Shown: positions 62,859 through 64,000 of the stretch, piece by piece
How the letters are laid out: each line of letters begins with the position of its first letter
Position numbering within the stretch: position 1 is the first letter of the stretch
From: Sphingomonas bisphenolicum
GTDB lineage: Bacteria > Pseudomonadota > Alphaproteobacteria > Sphingomonadales > Sphingomonadaceae
Direction: 5' to 3'
DNA: 64,000 nt
Assembly: GCF_024349785.1 (NCBI RefSeq)
Contig: NZ_AP018817.1
Location: 713,501 to 777,500, forward strand
The notes under the pieces: model-generated
What the model saw: the letters and a program-made list of their open reading frames with translations, nothing else
What the model was told of the DNA's origin: nothing
Database searches by the model: none
Position numbers and translations under genes: made by a program

Positions 62859-64000
62859 TTACAGCTCGATCGGGCGCTGGCCAACCACGGCCAGGTCATA
62901 GCCGTCAAGCGCGATCAGGCTGTGATGGCTGTTGGTCAACAGGATCATGTCGTGCACGCCCAGATCCGCCAGGATCTGCGCGCCCGCGCCATAGTTGCGC
63001 AATTCATCCATGTCGCCCTGCACGATGCCGGCATTATGCTGTAGCATCCGGGTCAGCATGTCGGGTTCGTCGCCGCGCAGGATGACGATGATGCCCGCGC
63101 CTTCCTCACCGATGATTTCCATGCATCGGGGCAGCAGGCCGGCGCGCGCGCCCAGCTTGCCGAACGTGTCGCTCAGCGGCGACATCTGATGCATCCGCAC
63201 CAGCGTCGGCTTGTCGGGATCGACATGGCCCTTCTGCAGCACCAGCTGCTCGGTCTGGGTCGCCTTGTTATAGAAGCTGATCGCCTTCCAGTCGCCGCCC
63301 CAGCGGCTGTCGAAGCTGGTTTCGGCGCGCCGCTCGATCATATGGTCGTGGCGGCGGCGATAGGCGATCAGGTCGCGGATCGTGCCGATCTTCATCTTGT
63401 GTTTCTGGGCGAAGGGGATGAGGTCGTCGAGACGCGCCATCGTGCCGTCGTCCTTCATCACTTCGCAGATGACGCCCGACGGGTTGAGGCCGGCCAGCCG
63501 CGCGACGTCCACCGCCGCCTCGGTATGGCCGGTGCGCACCAGCACGCCGCCATCCTTGGCGATCAATGGGAAGACATGGCCGGGCGTGACGATATCGACC
63601 TTGCCCTTGGACCCGTCGATCGCCACGGACACGGTGCGGGCGCGGTCGGCCGCGCTGATGCCGGTCGTCACGCCTTCGCGCGCCTCGATCGACACGGTGA
63701 AGGCGGTTTCATGCCGGGTGCCGTTGTTGCGGCTCATCAGGTCCAGGCCCAGTTCCTCGGTCCGGCTCTTGGTCAGCGCCAGGCAGATGAGGCCGCGGCC
63801 GTGCGTGGCCATGAAATTGATCGCGTCGGGCGTCGCCATCTGCGCGGGGATCACCAGGTCCCCCTCATTCTCGCGATCCTCGTCGTCGACCAGGATGAAC
63901 ATGCGGCCGTTGCGGGCTTCGTTGATGATTTCTTCCGGGCTGGCGAGCGCGGTGCCGCCCTCGCGCTTGAGCAGGTAGGATTCCAGCTTGCCCAGCGTGT
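62859..64000 (-). CDS. ribB: RibB with a degenerate GTP cyclohydrolase II-like domain (RibBX type), 5-prime partial
   Basis: The gene runs off the right edge; the visible frame begins inside the N-terminus, with [13 protein letters not shown] just before the [20 protein letters not shown] signature of 3,4-dihydroxy-2-butanone-4-phosphate synthase. Acid-base residues and [20 protein letters not shown] are present. The C-terminal half keeps the length and [13 protein letters not shown] of RibA, but the zinc cysteines (C-x10-C-x-C) and RGIGL are missing; the segment reads [20 protein letters not shown]. It is therefore probably inactive as cyclohydrolase. It is upstream of ribH. Confidence 0.93.
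   Translation of the reverse strand, partial: TLGKLESYLLKREGGTALASPEEIINEARNGRMFILVDDEDRENEGDLVIPAQMATPDAINFMATHGRGLICLALTKSRTEELGLDLMSRNNGTRHETAFTVSIEAREGVTTGISAADRARTVSVAIDGSKGKVDIVTPGHVFPLIAKDGGVLVRTGHTEAAVDVARLAGLNPSGVICEVMKDDGTMARLDDLIPFAQKHKMKIGTIRDLIAYRRRHDHMIERRAETSFDSRWGGDWKAISFYNKATQTEQLVLQKGHVDPDKPTLVRMHQMSPLSDTFGKLGARAGLLPRCMEIIGEEGAGIIVILRGDEPDMLTRMLQHNAGIVQGDMDELRNYGAGAQILADLGVHDMILLTNSHHSLIALDGYDLAVVGQRPIEL

Noticed and set aside
1..64000. CRISPR arrays, IS elements, prophage, tRNA or rRNA genes
   Set aside because: No spaced repeat arrays, transposase or integrase genes, or RNA-gene signatures were found in any intergenic region.

Overview
The window is a 64 kb piece of a high-GC alphaproteobacterial chromosome, most likely from the Sphingomonadaceae (Sphingobium or Sphingomonas-like). 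The call rests on gene content and order: a ybgC-tolQRAB-pal block, hemC-hemD-(Mic60-like) divergent from tsaD-gpsA, COQ9, UrcA and DUF1674 families, a TonB-dependent receptor, a htpX/rsmB/rpe/heparinase/purH neighbourhood, and a psp operon with unusual small downstream genes. No rRNA, tRNA, CRISPR array, IS element or prophage was seen. It reads as ordinary core chromosome with a few accessory insertions.

Layout. 1-6200: end of a TonB-dependent receptor, an IclR regulator, and the complete Tol-Pal envelope operon on the minus strand (ybgC, tolQ, tolR, tolA, tolB, pal). 6361-7239: 3-hydroxybutyryl-CoA dehydrogenase. 7262-11277: phage-shock locus, with pspF divergent from a sigma-54 promoter that drives a 59-residue exported micro-protein, pspA, pspB, pspC and four consecutive small single-TM/coiled-coil genes that look like diverged PspB copies. 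11404-16356: pheT-pheS, a LysE-type exporter, rplT-rpmI. 16515-21333: AsmA protein, two VOC proteins, a macrodomain protein, HisN-type phosphatase and a small membrane protein. 21356-25607: prs, NAD synthetase, glutamyl-tRNA synthetase. 25608-28129: an unassigned intergenic stretch, a lipoprotein plus EI24 membrane protein pair, and adenosine kinase. 28178-34294: polysaccharide flippase, gpsA-tsaD, hemC-hemD and a mitofilin-like gene. 34380-40416: alpha/beta hydrolase, a frameshifted fatty-acid desaturase, queG, an ABC exporter and a Tat-exported MsrB. 40403-44065: a GT-C membrane protein, GtrA and an FAD oxidoreductase that may act together in cell-surface glycan work. 44246-54959: UrcA protein, purH, S9 peptidase, a compositionally odd zinc-ribbon gene, heparinase-like protein, rpe, a PAS protein, rsmB, htpX and a DUF1674 gene. 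55184-64000: a HEPN-like protein, galU, ssb, feoAB, COQ9, a DMT transporter divergent from an Old Yellow Enzyme reductase, then ribH and a RibB protein whose GTP-cyclohydrolase half has lost its zinc cysteines.

The most interesting system is the psp locus. The four extra genes each have one N-terminal membrane helix and a C-terminal coil ending in variants of the same short motif, which also resembles the PspB coil, and the PspC C-terminus shares part of it. This suggests an enlarged PspB/PspC-type sensing module in this lineage. Secondary points are the degenerate RibBX, the broken desaturase, short tandem repeats sitting on or next to stop codons, three copies of a dispersed REP-like element, and several perfect palindromes that look like operators (OYE/DMT, urcA, feoAB).
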